Of a DNA stretch of 64,000 bases, positions 1 to 9,545 are shown one piece after another. Numbering within the stretch: position 1 is the stretch's first letter; the number at the start of each line of letters is the position of its first letter. The notes beneath the pieces were generated by a model. The model was given only the letters and a program-made list of their open reading frames with translations. It did no database searches and was not told where the DNA came from. This stretch comes from Nocardioides palaemonis (GTDB lineage Bacteria > Actinomycetota > Actinomycetes > Propionibacteriales > Nocardioidaceae): NCBI RefSeq assembly GCF_018275325.1, contig NZ_JAGVQR010000001.1, forward strand, positions 868,001-932,000, written 5' to 3'. A program made the position numbers and the translations under genes.

Positions 1-3000
1 CGGAGGGCCGGCTTCGACGCCCGCAGCCACGCCGGCAAGGCCCTGATGGACACCCTCGAGAACTACCCGCGCGACGAGCTGTTCCACACCTCGCCCGCCG
101 AGCTCGCGCCGGTCGCGCAGGACGTCATGTTCGCCCGCGAGCGCCGCCAGCTGCGGGCGTTCGTGCGCCGCGACACCTACGGACGCTACGTCTCGGTGCT
201 GGTCTACCTCCCGCGCGACCGCTACAGCACGGCGGTCCGCGAGAGGTTCGCCGACATCCTGCGCGCCGACCTCGGCGGCGACCACGTGGAGTTCACCGCC
301 CGCGTCAACGAGTCGACGACCGCGCGCGTGCACTTCGTCGTCCACCCGCCCAAGGGCAGCCACATCCCCGACGTCGACGTCGCCGAGCTCGAGCGCCGGC
401 TGACCGAGGCCTCGCGGTCGTGGCGCGACGACTTCGTCGCCGCGGTGGTCAACGACTACGGCGAGGAGCGCGGCTCGCAGCTCGCCCGTGCCTGGTCCGA
501 CGCCTTCCCGGAGGCCTACAAGGAGGACTACAGCCCGCAGCGCGGCTCCGCCGACCTCGGCCGGATCGAGGCCATCGAGGGGGACCAGGGCATCGACCTC
601 GCGCTGTTCGAGCAGGACGAGCGCGGCGGTGCCTTCCGGCGCGGCGAGTCCCGGCTCAAGGTCTTCCGCGTCGGTGAGCCGCTGTCGCTGAGCACCGTGC
701 TGCCGATGCTGACCTCGATGGGCGTCGAGGTCGTCGACGAGCGGCCCTACCACCTCGAGGGGCTGTCGCGCCCGTCGTTCATCTACGAGTTCGGCATCCG
801 CCACGGCCGCGTCCTGCCCCCGCACGAGCGGACGCTGTTCGCCGAGGCGCTCCGCGCGGTGTGGGACGGCTTCAACGAGATCGACGGCTTCAACAACCTG
901 GTCCTCGCCGCCGGCCTGACCTGGCGCCAGGCGACCGTCCTCCGCGCCTACGCCAAGTACGCCCGCCAGGGCGGGTCGCCGTTCGCGCTCGACTACATCG
1001 AGGAGGCGCTGCGCAGCAACGTCGACATCACCCGCCTGCTCGTCGAGCTCTTCGAGTCCCGCTTCGACCCGGGCCGCGGCGACCGGGTCCTGGCCGCCGA
1101 CGCCGAGGCCCGCACCGCGAAGGTCGAGGCGATCGAGGAGAAGCTGGCCAAGGCGCTCGACGACGTGGTCAGCCTCGACCACGACCGCATCCTGCGCTCC
1201 TACCGCACGCTGGTCCGGGCGACGCTGCGCACCAACTTCTTCCAGCGCACCGCCGAGGGTGAGCTCCACCCGTACATCTCGTTCAAGCTCGAGCCGTCGG
1301 CGATCCCCGACCTTCCCGAGCCGCGCCCGCGCTACGAGATCTTCGTCTACAGCCCTCGCGTCGAGGGCTCGCACCTGCGTTTCGGCGCCGTCGCGCGCGG
1401 CGGCCTGCGCTGGTCGGACCGACGCGACGACTTCCGGACCGAGGTGCTCGGCCTGGTCAAGGCGCAGATGGTGAAGAACACCGTGATCGTGCCGGTCGGC
1501 GCGAAGGGCGCGTTCTTCTGCAAGCAGCTGCCCGACCCGTCCGACCGTGACGCGTGGCTGGCCGAGGGGATCGCCTGCTACAAGACGTTCATCTCGGGCC
1601 TGCTCGACATCACCGACAACCTCGTCGACGGCGAGACGGTGCCGGCGCGCGACGTGGTGCGCCACGACGGCGACGACTCCTACCTCGTGGTCGCGGCAGA
1701 CAAGGGCACCGCGACCTTCTCCGACATCGCCAACGGCGTCGCGAAGGACTACGGCTTCTGGCTGGGCGACGCGTTCGCCTCCGGCGGATCGGTCGGCTAC
1801 GACCACAAGGCGATGGGCATCACCGCCAGGGGCGCGTGGGTCTCGGTGCAGCGCCACTTCCGCGAGATGGGCGTGGACTGCCAGGCCGAGGACTTCACCG
1901 CGGTCGGCATCGGCGACATGTCCGGCGACGTCTTCGGCAACGGCATGCTGTGCTCGGAGCACACCCGCCTGGTGGCGGCCTTCGACCACCGCGACATCTT
2001 CATCGACCCGCAGCCCGACGCGGCGTCGTCCTTCGCCGAGCGGCGGCGGCTCTTCGACCTGCCGCGCTCGAGCTGGAAGGACTACGACACCTCCCTCATC
2101 TCCGAGGGCGGCGGCGTGTGGCCCCGCTCGGCGAAGTCGATCCCGGTGTCGAAGCAGGCCCGCGAGGCGCTCGGGCTGGGCGCCGACGTCACCGCCCTCA
2201 CCCCGGCGGAGCTGATGAAGGCGATCCTCCTCGCCCCCGTCGACCTGCTCTGGAACGGCGGCATCGGCACCTACGTCAAGTCGTCGGAGGAGACCAACGC
2301 CGACGCCGGCGACAAGGCCAACGACGCGATCCGGGTCAACGGCGAGGACCTCCGCGCCCGGTGCATCGGCGAGGGCGGCAACCTCGGCTTCACCCAGCTC
2401 GGCCGCGTGGAGTACGCCCGGCTCGGCGCCCGCGGTGACGGCGGCCGGATGAACACCGACTTCATCGACAACTCCGCCGGCGTGGACACCTCCGACCACG
2501 AGGTCAACATCAAGATCCTGCTCGACAAGGTCGTGCGGGCCGGCGGCATGGACGAGGCCGCCCGCAACACGCTGCTCGCGGAGATGACCGACGAGGTCGG
2601 CGCGCTGGTGCTGCGCGACAACTACGAGCAGAACCTCGCCCTCGCCAACGCCGAGGCGCACGCCCCCTCGCTGCTGCACGTCCACGAGGACTGGATGCGC
2701 GAGCTCGAGCGTCGTGGGGTGCTCAACCGCGACCTCGAGGGCCTGCCCACCACCCGCCAGGTGCGTCGCCGCCTCGACCGCAAGCAGGCGCTGTCCGCGC
2801 CCGAGCTCTCGGTGCTGCTGGCGTGGACCAAGATCGTGCTCGCCGACGAGCTCATCGAGTCGGACCTGCCGGACGACCCCTACCTCCGCGAGGACCTGCT
2901 CGCCTACTTCCCGAAGCAGATGGTGCCCGCGCTCGAGCAGGCGATCGAGGAGCACCCGCTGCGCCGCGAGATCATCGTGACGCAGGTCGTCAATGACCTG

Positions 3001-3810
3001 GTCAACGGCGCGGGCATGACGTTCTGGCCGCGGCTCGCAGGGGAGACGGGCGCGAGCGCGGCGGACCTCACCCGCGCCAACTTCGTCGCCCGGGAGATCT
3101 TCGGGTCGCTCGCGCTGCGCGAGGAGATCGCGGCCCTGGACAACCTGGTCCCGGCCGAGCGGCAGACCCGGATGCGGATCGAGATGCGTACGCTCGTCGA
3201 GCGCGCCTCGCGCTGGCTGGTGACCAACCGGCGCTCCGGCCTCGACTCCAGCGAGACCGTGGAGTTCTTCCGTGGCCGCGTGCAGGCCGTCATGGCCGAG
3301 CTGCCCAGCATCATGAGCGGCCGGGAGAGCGACGACTACCTCGCGCGTGCCGAGCGGCTGACCCAGCAGGGCGTCCCCGAGGACCTCGCGTCCCGCGTCG
3401 CGGTGCTGGCCGCTGCCTACGCCACGCTCGGGATCGTCGAGACCGCCGACCGGCTCGGCCTCGACCCGGTCGAGGTCGCGCGGGTCCACTTCGCGCTGGG
3501 CGAGCGGCTCGGCCTGCCGGCCCTCGTCGAGCGGATCTTCGCGCTGCCGCGCGACGACCGCTGGCAGACGATGGCGCGCGCCGCGGTGCGCGACGACCTT
3601 TACGGCGTGCACCAGCAGCTCACCGCCCAGGTCCTCGGGTCCACCAGCTCCGACGACAGCGCCCCCGCGCGCGTGGCGGAGTGGGAGAACTCCGAGGAGG
3701 AGCTGGTCGCGCGTGCGGCGAAGACGCTGACCGAGATCTGCCGCGAGGAGACCGCCGAGCTGGCCCGCCTCTCGGTGGGCCTCAGGGTGGTGCGCGGCCT
3801 GCTGTCCTGA
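1..3810 (+). CDS. gdh: NAD-specific glutamate dehydrogenase, large type (5' end missing)
   Basis: This would oxidatively deaminate glutamate to 2-oxoglutarate in the cytoplasm. The reading frame is open from the first base of the window (residues before the first Met at 46 read RRAGFDARSHAGKAL, a conserved family stretch), so the true start lies upstream and the Met at 46 is internal. About 1269 codons are visible; the family is usually about 1600 residues. The catalytic region is complete: GLRWSDRRDDFRTEVLGL, then KAQMVKNTVIVPVGAKGAF with the substrate lysines, and the NAD-domain motifs GIGDMSGDVFGNGM and CIGEGGNLGFTQ. The gene ends at TGA 3808-3810 and is followed by a strong hairpin facing a convergent gene. 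Family assignment is secure. Confidence 0.93.
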   Translation, partial: RRAGFDARSHAGKALMDTLENYPRDELFHTSPAELAPVAQDVMFARERRQLRAFVRRDTYGRYVSVLVYLPRDRYSTAVRERFADILRADLGGDHVEFTARVNESTTARVHFVVHPPKGSHIPDVDVAELERRLTEASRSWRDDFVAAVVNDYGEERGSQLARAWSDAFPEAYKEDYSPQRGSADLGRIEAIEGDQGIDLALFEQDERGGAFRRGESRLKVFRVGEPLSLSTVLPMLTSMGVEVVDERPYHLEGLSRPSFIYEFGIRHGRVLPPHERTLFAEALRAVWDGFNEIDGFNNLVLAAGLTWRQATVLRAYAKYARQGGSPFALDYIEEALRSNVDITRLLVELFESRFDPGRGDRVLAADAEARTAKVEAIEEKLAKALDDVVSLDHDRILRSYRTLVRATLRTNFFQRTAEGELHPYISFKLEPSAIPDLPEPRPRYEIFVYSPRVEGSHLRFGAVARGGLRWSDRRDDFRTEVLGLVKAQMVKNTVIVPVGAKGAFFCKQLPDPSDRDAWLAEGIACYKTFISGLLDITDNLVDGETVPARDVVRHDGDDSYLVVAADKGTATFSDIANGVAKDYGFWLGDAFASGGSVGYDHKAMGITARGAWVSVQRHFREMGVDCQAEDFTAVGIGDMSGDVFGNGMLCSEHTRLVAAFDHRDIFIDPQPDAASSFAERRRLFDLPRSSWKDYDTSLISEGGGVWPRSAKSIPVSKQAREALGLGADVTALTPAELMKAILLAPVDLLWNGGIGTYVKSSEETNADAGDKANDAIRVNGEDLRARCIGEGGNLGFTQLGRVEYARLGARGDGGRMNTDFIDNSAGVDTSDHEVNIKILLDKVVRAGGMDEAARNTLLAEMTDEVGALVLRDNYEQNLALANAEAHAPSLLHVHEDWMRELERRGVLNRDLEGLPTTRQVRRRLDRKQALSAPELSVLLAWTKIVLADELIESDLPDDPYLREDLLAYFPKQMVPALEQAIEEHPLRREIIVTQVVNDLVNGAGMTFWPRLAGETGASAADLTRANFVAREIFGSLALREEIAALDNLVPAERQTRMRIEMRTLVERASRWLVTNRRSGLDSSETVEFFRGRVQAVMAELPSIMSGRESDDYLARAERLTQQGVPEDLASRVAVLAAAYATLGIVETADRLGLDPVEVARVHFALGERLGLPALVERIFALPRDDRWQTMARAAVRDDLYGVHQQLTAQVLGSTSSDDSAPARVAEWENSEEELVARAAKTLTEICREETAELARLSVGLRVVRGLLS

Positions 3811-3843
3811 CCTCTTTCGTCCGTCCCCCTCAGACCCCGACGT

Positions 3844-3909
3844 GGGTATCTGGGGACGAAATGGTGGGTGAAGAGGCCAACTTGCCCACCATTTCGTCCC
3901 CAGATACCC
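3844..3909. terminator. 25-bp perfect inverted repeat between convergent genes
   Basis: The arms 3844-3868 and 3885-3909 are perfectly complementary over 25 nt (left arm begins GGGTATCTGGGGACGAAA) with a 16-nt loop. It sits 33 bp after the glutamate dehydrogenase stop and 27 bp after the TauE-like stop on the other strand, as a bidirectional terminator would. There is no T-run, so it may instead be a dispersed palindromic element. Confidence 0.7.
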
Positions 3910-3936
3910 CGGCAGGGGGCGGGCGCCGGTCGGGAG

Positions 3937-4707
3937 TCAGAACAGCAGGAGCGCGGCGACGACCCCGGCCGCCACGACGGCCCAGCGGAACACCGCGTCG
4001 GGGAGCACGCGACCGATGCGCGCGCCGACGTAGCCACCGACGAGGGAGCCGACGGCGAGCAGCACCGCCACGTCCCAGCGCGGGTCGGCGACGACGACGA
4101 AGATGAGGCCGGCGACGATGTTGCCGACCATCAGCGACAGCGTCTTGAGCCCGTTGACCACGCGCAGCTCGAGGTCGGTGCCGATGCCGAGGACGGCGAC
4201 CATCATCACGCCGGCGCCGGCCCCGAAGTAGCCGCCGTAGACGCCGGTGAGGGTCGCGAACGCGGTGGTCGCCGGTGACATGTGCCGGCGCTCGGCGAGC
4301 TGCTCGCCGTGGCGTCGCTCGTGCCGGGCCCGGAGCCATGCGGCCACCCGCGGCTGGATGCCGACGAGGGCGCAGGTGAAGAGGATGAGGTAGGGCACGA
4401 CCGCCTCGAACACGCCGGGCGGCAGCCCGAGGAGCAGGGCCGCGCCCGCGACCGCGCCGACCGCGCAGACCAGGACGATCATCCGGGCGACCGGGCCGGC
4501 CTCGCGGACCTCCCGGCGGTAGCCCACCACCCCACCGAGGCCGCCCGGGATGAGGCCGAGGGTGTTGGACACGTTGGCCGCGACCGGCGGCAGGCCCAGG
4601 CCGACCAGCACCGGGAAGCTCAGCAGTGACGCGACTCCGACGGTGGAGGACAGCACGCCGGCGCCGAAGCCGGTGACGACCACCAGGAGCGCGTCGAGCA
4701 CCGTCAC
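3937..4707 (-). CDS. TauE/SafE family membrane permease
   Basis: A 256-aa polytopic membrane protein of the sulfite exporter TauE/SafE (DUF81) family, which moves small anions such as sulfite, sulfoacetate or carboxylates. It has two homologous halves of hydrophobic helices. The first begins TGFGAGVLSSTVGVASLL, the second TLTGVYGGYFGAGAGVMMV, and both carry the Gly-rich helix starts typical of the family. The GTG start overlaps the stop of the upstream GntR gene by four bases (GTGA on the minus strand), so the two are translationally coupled and probably one transcript. The substrate cannot be read from sequence; the divergent acid-metabolism operon suggests an organic acid. Confidence 0.82.
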   Translation of the reverse strand: MTVLDALLVVVTGFGAGVLSSTVGVASLLSFPVLVGLGLPPVAANVSNTLGLIPGGLGGVVGYRREVREAGPVARMIVLVCAVGAVAGAALLLGLPPGVFEAVVPYLILFTCALVGIQPRVAAWLRARHERRHGEQLAERRHMSPATTAFATLTGVYGGYFGAGAGVMMVAVLGIGTDLELRVVNGLKTLSLMVGNIVAGLIFVVVADPRWDVAVLLAVGSLVGGYVGARIGRVLPDAVFRWAVVAAGVVAALLLF

Positions 4708-5405
4708 GGCTGCTCGCGGAGCAGGGCGACGTCGCTCACCATCGCGACGTGGGCGTGCATCGCCTGTGATGCCGCGACGGGGTCGCCGGCGCGGATCGCC
4801 TCGGCGATGGCCCGGTGCCCGGCGAGCGAGTCCTGCGGCCGGCCGGGCTGGCCGAGCGACTCGATGCGGGTCTCCTTGATCAGGTCGCCGATCTCGCCCA
4901 TCAGCCGGGCCAGCAGCAGCGAGTGGGACGCCGCCGTCACGGCGCCGTGGAACCGCTCGTCGCCCTCCACGCCCCGCCCGCCGGCGGCGATGTCGGCCTC
5001 CATGGCGGCGAGGGCGTCGTCGATGCGGGCCAGGTCCTCGTCGGTGCGGCGCAGGGCCGCGAGCGAGGCGATCTTGGTCTCCAGCGCGTCGCGCGTCTCG
5101 ATCACCTCGGGCAGCCGGTCGGCGTGGCTGCGGATCGCCTCGACGATCCGGCTGGCCTTCTCCTGGCGCTCGGTCACCACGGTCCCGTCGCCGTGGCGCA
5201 CCTCGACCACGCCGACCACCTCGAGCGCGACCAGCGCCTGGCTGAGGGTGGCGCGGCTGACACCGAGGCGCTGCGCGAGCTCGCGCTCGGGCGGCAGCTT
5301 GTCCCCGGCGGCGAGGCCGTTGTCGCTGATCCACGCCGAGATCTGCCCGGCCACCTGCTCGTAGAGCCGGGTGCGCAGGAGCCGGGGCGGGAAGGAGTCG
5401 GCCAT
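4704..5405 (-). CDS. GntR/FadR-family transcriptional regulator
   Basis: A 233-aa regulator. The N-terminal winged helix (residues about 8-75) has the GntR signature LAAGDKLPPERELAQRLGVS followed by RATLSQALVALE. The C-terminal all-helical FCD ligand domain (about 90-225) contains the family's spaced acidic/His residues (ERFHGAVTAAS, GHRAIAEAI, MHAHV). FCD proteins of this group usually sense carboxylic acids. It is divergent from the MatC / CoA-transferase operon and coupled to the TauE-like gene, so it probably controls both. Confidence 0.87.
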   Translation of the reverse strand: MADSFPPRLLRTRLYEQVAGQISAWISDNGLAAGDKLPPERELAQRLGVSRATLSQALVALEVVGVVEVRHGDGTVVTERQEKASRIVEAIRSHADRLPEVIETRDALETKIASLAALRRTDEDLARIDDALAAMEADIAAGGRGVEGDERFHGAVTAASHSLLLARLMGEIGDLIKETRIESLGQPGRPQDSLAGHRAIAEAIRAGDPVAASQAMHAHVAMVSDVALLREQP

Positions 5406-5528
5406 GGACCTACCCTATTGACGATTGGCCCAGAGTGCTATTGGCTAGGCCACTGATCCAGCATGTGACGAGGGCCACCCCCGCCCCGCGTGCTGGCACT
5501 CGACCCGAAGAAGCTCGGAGGTCTCGTC
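5406..5528. promoter_or_regulatory. Divergent control region between the GntR gene and the matC operon
   Basis: A 123-bp AT-richer gap holding a TTGACG hexamer at 5418-5423 and two ATTGGC(C/T) repeats. Any operator for the GntR protein should lie here. I could not place a confident -10. The start of the downstream gene is set by a GGAGG at 5517-5521, seven bases before ATG 5529. Confidence 0.4.
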
Positions 5529-6881
5529 ATGGGTCCGGAATGGATCGCGATCATCGCCCTGGTCGCCTTGTTCGTGGTCGGCACGCTGCTGCCGATCAAC
5601 ATGGGAGCGCTGGCCTACGTCGCCGCGTGGCTGGTCGGCATGTACTCCCTCGGCCTGGACGAGAAGGAGATCCTCGCCGGCATCAGCGCCGACCTCGTCC
5701 TCACCCTGATCGGGGTGACGTACCTCTTCGCCATCGCCCGGCAGAACGGCACCGTCGACCTCATCGTCCGCACGGCGGTGTCGTCGGTCGGCGGCCGGGT
5801 GGCGCTGATCCCGTGGGTGATGTTCGCGGTCACCGCGGTCATCACTGCGATCGGCGCGGCCAGCCCGGCCGCGTGCGCCATCATCGGTCCGATCGCGCTG
5901 GGCTTCGCCGGCCGCTACGGCATCAGCCCGCTGATGATGGGCATGTTCGTCGTGCACGGCGCGCAGGCCGGCGGGTTCTCGCCGATCTCGATCTACGGCA
6001 CGATCACCAACTCGGTGATGGAGGACGCCGGTCTCGGCGCCTCGCACCTGACGATCTTCTTCTCCAGCCTCGTGGTCAACACCGTGATGGCCGCGATCCT
6101 CTTCGTCGTCCTCGGCGGCCGCAAGCTGATGTCGCTGCGGATGGACGCCGAGGGCGAACTGGTCCAGGTCGGCGGCGGCACCGCTGCCGTCGCGGGCGGC
6201 TCCTCGCGCCCCGACCGCTCCGACGCCCGCTCGGCCACCGGTGCGACGCCCACCACCGGCACCCCGAACGCCGACGACGCCGGCACCACCCTCGAGCACG
6301 CCCTGACCCTGCTCGCGTTCCTCGCGGTCGCGGTCGTCGCGCTGGTCTTCGACAAGAACATCGGCTTCGCTGCGATCACGGCAGCCGTGGTGCTGTCGAT
6401 CCTCACGCCCAAGGCCTACAAGGACACCGTCAAGCAGATCGCCTGGCCCACCGTCCTGCTGGTCGCCGGCGTCAGCACGTACGCCACGATCCTCACGACC
6501 GCCGGCTCCCCGGAGTTCGTCGGGAAGTGGGCCGCCGGGCTGGGCGCCGCCGCGATCGGCGCACTGATCCTCTGCTACGTCGGCGGCATCGTGTCGGCGT
6601 TCGCCTCCTCCACCGCGCTGCTGCCGGTGATCATCCCGATCGCGATCCCGCTGGTCGCCGGGGGCGGCATCTCCGCGGGCCTGTTCGTCGCCGCGCTCGC
6701 GGTCAGCTCCACGATCGTCGACGTCAGCCCGTTCTCCACCAACGGCGCCCTCATGCTGGCCAACCGGCCCGACAGCATCGAGGAGACCACCTACTACAAG
6801 CAGATCCTCGGCTATGCCGTGATCGTGACCCTCGTCGGCCCGCTGCTCGTCTGGGCAGCCCTCGTCCTCCCCGGATGGTGA
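5529..6881 (+). CDS. MatC-like SLC13-type dicarboxylate carrier
   Basis: A 450-aa inner-membrane carrier with about ten hydrophobic helices in two halves joined by a hydrophilic linker rich in Ala, Thr, Asp and Pro (near residues 210-255). The N-terminal half (LLPINMGALAYVAAWLVG, then GVTYLFAIARQNGTVD) matches the MatC_N malonate-carrier domain. The repeated motif near AQAGGFSPISIYGT and VSSTIVDVSPFSTNGAL is typical of the ion-transporter superfamily. ATG 5529 was chosen over GTG 5490 because of the GGAGG seven bases upstream. The next gene begins within nine bases of the stop, so one transcript is likely. Malonate or a related diacid is inferred, not shown. Confidence 0.78.
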   Translation: MGPEWIAIIALVALFVVGTLLPINMGALAYVAAWLVGMYSLGLDEKEILAGISADLVLTLIGVTYLFAIARQNGTVDLIVRTAVSSVGGRVALIPWVMFAVTAVITAIGAASPAACAIIGPIALGFAGRYGISPLMMGMFVVHGAQAGGFSPISIYGTITNSVMEDAGLGASHLTIFFSSLVVNTVMAAILFVVLGGRKLMSLRMDAEGELVQVGGGTAAVAGGSSRPDRSDARSATGATPTTGTPNADDAGTTLEHALTLLAFLAVAVVALVFDKNIGFAAITAAVVLSILTPKAYKDTVKQIAWPTVLLVAGVSTYATILTTAGSPEFVGKWAAGLGAAAIGALILCYVGGIVSAFASSTALLPVIIPIAIPLVAGGGISAGLFVAALAVSSTIVDVSPFSTNGALMLANRPDSIEETTYYKQILGYAVIVTLVGPLLVWAALVLPGW

Positions 6882-6889
6882 ACAGAACA

Positions 6890-8059
6890 ATGACCGGACC
6901 ACTCTCCGACCTCCTCGTCGTCGACCTCACCCGTGCCCTCGCCGGTCCGCACTGCACCCAGATGCTGGGCGACCTCGGTGCCCGCGTGGTGAAGGTCGAG
7001 GCACCCGGCAGCGGCGACGACACCCGCGGCTGGGGCCCGCCGTTCGTCGGCGAGCCCGACGCCCGCCAGTCGACGTACTTCCTGTGCACCAACCGCAACA
7101 AGGAGTCGATCGCCCTCGACCTCAAGGACGCGACCGACAAGGACGTCCTGCTCGGCCTGGTCGAGCGGGCCGACGTGCTGGTGGAGAACTTCCGCACCGG
7201 CGTGCTCGAGCGGCTCGGCCTCGGCATCGAGGAGCTGATGCGGCGCAACCCGCGACTGGTCGTCCTGTCCATCACCGGCTTCGGCCACGACGGTCCCGAG
7301 GGCGGCCGCGCCGGCTACGACCAGATCGCGCAGGGCGAGGCCGGCCTGATGTCGCTCACCGGCTCGGGGCCCGACGACCCGCAGCGCGTCGGCGTCCCGA
7401 TCGCCGACCTGCTGTCGGGCATGTACGGCGCCTACGGCATCCTCGCCGCGCTCCACGAGCGCGAGCGCACGGGCAAGGGCCAGGTCGTGCGGACGTCGCT
7501 GCTCGCCTCGGTCGTCGGCGTGCACGCCTTCCAGGGCACGCGGTGGACGGTCGCCGGCGAGGTCGGCCGCGCGCAGGGCAACCACCACCCCTCCATCGCG
7601 CCCTACGGACTGTTCCACTGCCGCGACGGCGCCGTGCAGATCGCGCTCGGCAGCGAGGGCCTGTGGAAGCGGTTCTGCGAGGGCTTCGGGCTCGACCCCG
7701 AGGCCGAGGGGCTCGCCAGCAACGGCGAGCGCGTCGCGCACCGCGACCGCGTGATCGAGGTCGTCGAGGCCGCCTTCGCCGACTGGGACTCCGAGCCGCT
7801 GCTGGCCCGGCTGGCCGAGGTCGGCGTCCCGGCCGGCAAGGTCCGCACCCTCGACGAGGTCTACGAGTGGGACCAGGTGGCCAGCCAGGGACTGCTGCTC
7901 GACGTCGAGCACGCCAGCCTCGGCCACCTCACCCTCCCCGGCCCGCCGCTGCGGTTCTTCGACGCCGTGGGCGCCGAGGTCACCCGCCGTGACCACGTCG
8001 CGCCGCCGCTGCTCGACCAGCACGCCGACGAGATCCGTGCCTGGGTGGGCGGGGCGTGA
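6890..8059 (+). CDS. CaiB/BaiF class III acyl-CoA transferase
   Basis: A 389-aa soluble enzyme that would move CoA from an acyl-CoA to a free acid. The family start is present (DLLVVDLTRALAGPHCTQMLGDLGA, residues about 7-31), followed by VKVEAPGSGDDTRGWGPPF and the active-site region VGVPIADLLSGMYGAYG. Asp173 aligns with the catalytic aspartate that forms the acyl anhydride. ATG 6890 is preferred (GGTGA eight bases upstream, and the protein starts as homologues do); ATG 6875 overlapping the carrier stop is possible. The gene overlaps the next by GTGA. Beside a diacid carrier it probably activates the imported acid. Confidence 0.85.
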   Translation: MTGPLSDLLVVDLTRALAGPHCTQMLGDLGARVVKVEAPGSGDDTRGWGPPFVGEPDARQSTYFLCTNRNKESIALDLKDATDKDVLLGLVERADVLVENFRTGVLERLGLGIEELMRRNPRLVVLSITGFGHDGPEGGRAGYDQIAQGEAGLMSLTGSGPDDPQRVGVPIADLLSGMYGAYGILAALHERERTGKGQVVRTSLLASVVGVHAFQGTRWTVAGEVGRAQGNHHPSIAPYGLFHCRDGAVQIALGSEGLWKRFCEGFGLDPEAEGLASNGERVAHRDRVIEVVEAAFADWDSEPLLARLAEVGVPAGKVRTLDEVYEWDQVASQGLLLDVEHASLGHLTLPGPPLRFFDAVGAEVTRRDHVAPPLLDQHADEIRAWVGGA

Positions 8060-9501
8060 CCCGCCGCTGGACCGCCCACGAGCTGCTCGACCTCGTCCTC
8101 GACGCGGGGACGTACGCCTCCTGGGACCAGCCGATCGACCTCTCCGGGGTCGAGCCGGGCTACCGCGCCGTCCTCGAGGCGGCCGCCGCGAAGGCCGGCA
8201 CCGACGAGTCGGTGCTGACCGGACGCGGCGAGGTGCGCGGGCGCCCGGTCGCGGTCGTGGTCAACGAGTTCGCGTTCCTCGCCGGCTCGATCGGGCGCGT
8301 CGCGGCCGACCGGATCATCGCGGCGGTCCGTCGTGCGACCGCCGAGGGCCTGCCGCTGCTGGCCAGCACTGCCTCCGGCGGCACCCGCATGCAGGAGGGC
8401 ACGCCGGCCTTCGTGCGGATGGCGGAGATCTCCCGGGCGCTGATGGACCACCGCGCGGCGGGCCTGCCCTACCTCGTGCACCTGCGCCACCCCACGACCG
8501 GCGGGGTCTACGCCTCGTGGGGCTCGCTCGGCCACGTGACCGTCGCGGAGCCCGGCGCGCTGGTCGGTTTCCTCGGCCCGAAGGTGTTCGAGGCGCTCAA
8601 CGGCCGACCGTTCCGTCCCGGCGTCCAGGTCGCCGAGCACCTCGCGGCGCAGGGCGTCATCGACGGCGTGGCCGCCGCCGAGGACCTCCCGGCGCTGGTC
8701 GACCTCGCGCTCGGCGTGCTCGTCGACCCGCCGGGCGCCGGCTCGCTGCCGCAGCGGCCCAAGCGGCTGCTCGGCGACCACCCGGCGTGGGACAGCATCG
8801 AGCGGACCCGGGCCACCGGCCGGCTCGGGCTGCGCGACCTGCTCGCCCACGGTGCCACCGGCACCGTGCGGCTGCGCGGCACCGACGAGGGCGAGCGCGA
8901 CTCGACCGTGACCGTCGCCCTCACCCGGATCGACGACCAGCCGTGCGTCGTCGTCGGCCAGGACCGCTCCCGCCAGACCCCGGGCCACCTGATGGGTCCG
9001 GGCGCGCTGCGCGAGGCCCGCCGGGGCATGCGGCTCGCCGAGGAGCTCGGGCTGCCGCTGGTCACCGTGATCGACACCCCCGGGGCCGAGCTGTCGCCCG
9101 AGGCCGAGGAACGGGCGATCGCGGGCGAGATCGCCCGGTGCATCGCGACCCTCACCACGATGCGGGTGCCGACGCTCTCGGTCGTGCTCGGCCAGGGCTG
9201 TGGCGGGGGAGCGCTCGCGCTGCTGCCGGCGCGGATGGTCGTCGCGACCGAGCATGCATGGCTCTCCCCGTTGCCGCCCGAGGGTGCCAGCGTCATCGTG
9301 CACGGCGACGTCTCGCACGCCGCCGAGATGGCCACGCAGCAGCGCGTACGCGCCGTCGACCTGCTCGCCGACGGGATCGTGCACCACATCGTGCCCGAGG
9401 TCGACGGCGAGGAGCCGGCGGCGCTGGCGGCCGCGGTGGCGGCCGAGGTCGGGACGCGGCTGCGCGAGCTCACCGGCGCGGCGGTGGCGCAGGCCTGCTG
9501 A
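8056..9501 (+). CDS. Fused carboxyltransferase (AccD-AccA-like), biotin-dependent type
   Basis: A 481-aa protein with two crotonase-fold carboxyltransferase halves. The N-terminal half resembles the beta subunit (TASGGTRMQEGT near residue 113, then TTGGVYASWGSLG). The C-terminal half resembles the alpha subunit (VTVIDTPGAELSPEAEERA, then LGQGCGGGALALLPA). No Cys4 zinc ribbon precedes the beta-like half, unlike canonical AccD. It starts at GTG 8056, overlapping the CoA-transferase stop. No biotin carboxylase or carrier gene is nearby. In this operon it may transfer CO2 from a malonyl-CoA-like product instead of serving lipid synthesis; that is inference. Confidence 0.78.
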   Translation: MTRRWTAHELLDLVLDAGTYASWDQPIDLSGVEPGYRAVLEAAAAKAGTDESVLTGRGEVRGRPVAVVVNEFAFLAGSIGRVAADRIIAAVRRATAEGLPLLASTASGGTRMQEGTPAFVRMAEISRALMDHRAAGLPYLVHLRHPTTGGVYASWGSLGHVTVAEPGALVGFLGPKVFEALNGRPFRPGVQVAEHLAAQGVIDGVAAAEDLPALVDLALGVLVDPPGAGSLPQRPKRLLGDHPAWDSIERTRATGRLGLRDLLAHGATGTVRLRGTDEGERDSTVTVALTRIDDQPCVVVGQDRSRQTPGHLMGPGALREARRGMRLAEELGLPLVTVIDTPGAELSPEAEERAIAGEIARCIATLTTMRVPTLSVVLGQGCGGGALALLPARMVVATEHAWLSPLPPEGASVIVHGDVSHAAEMATQQRVRAVDLLADGIVHHIVPEVDGEEPAALAAAVAAEVGTRLRELTGAAVAQAC

Positions 9502-9545
9502 GCGCTCCGCCCGGCCGCTCGCGGGCACCGTGCCATGATCGCGGC

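Noticed and set aside
5435-6880. N-terminal extension of the CoA-transferase frame across the carrier gene
   Set aside because: The sequence is Arg/Asp/His-rich shadow of the carrier; the conserved enzyme start is at 6890.
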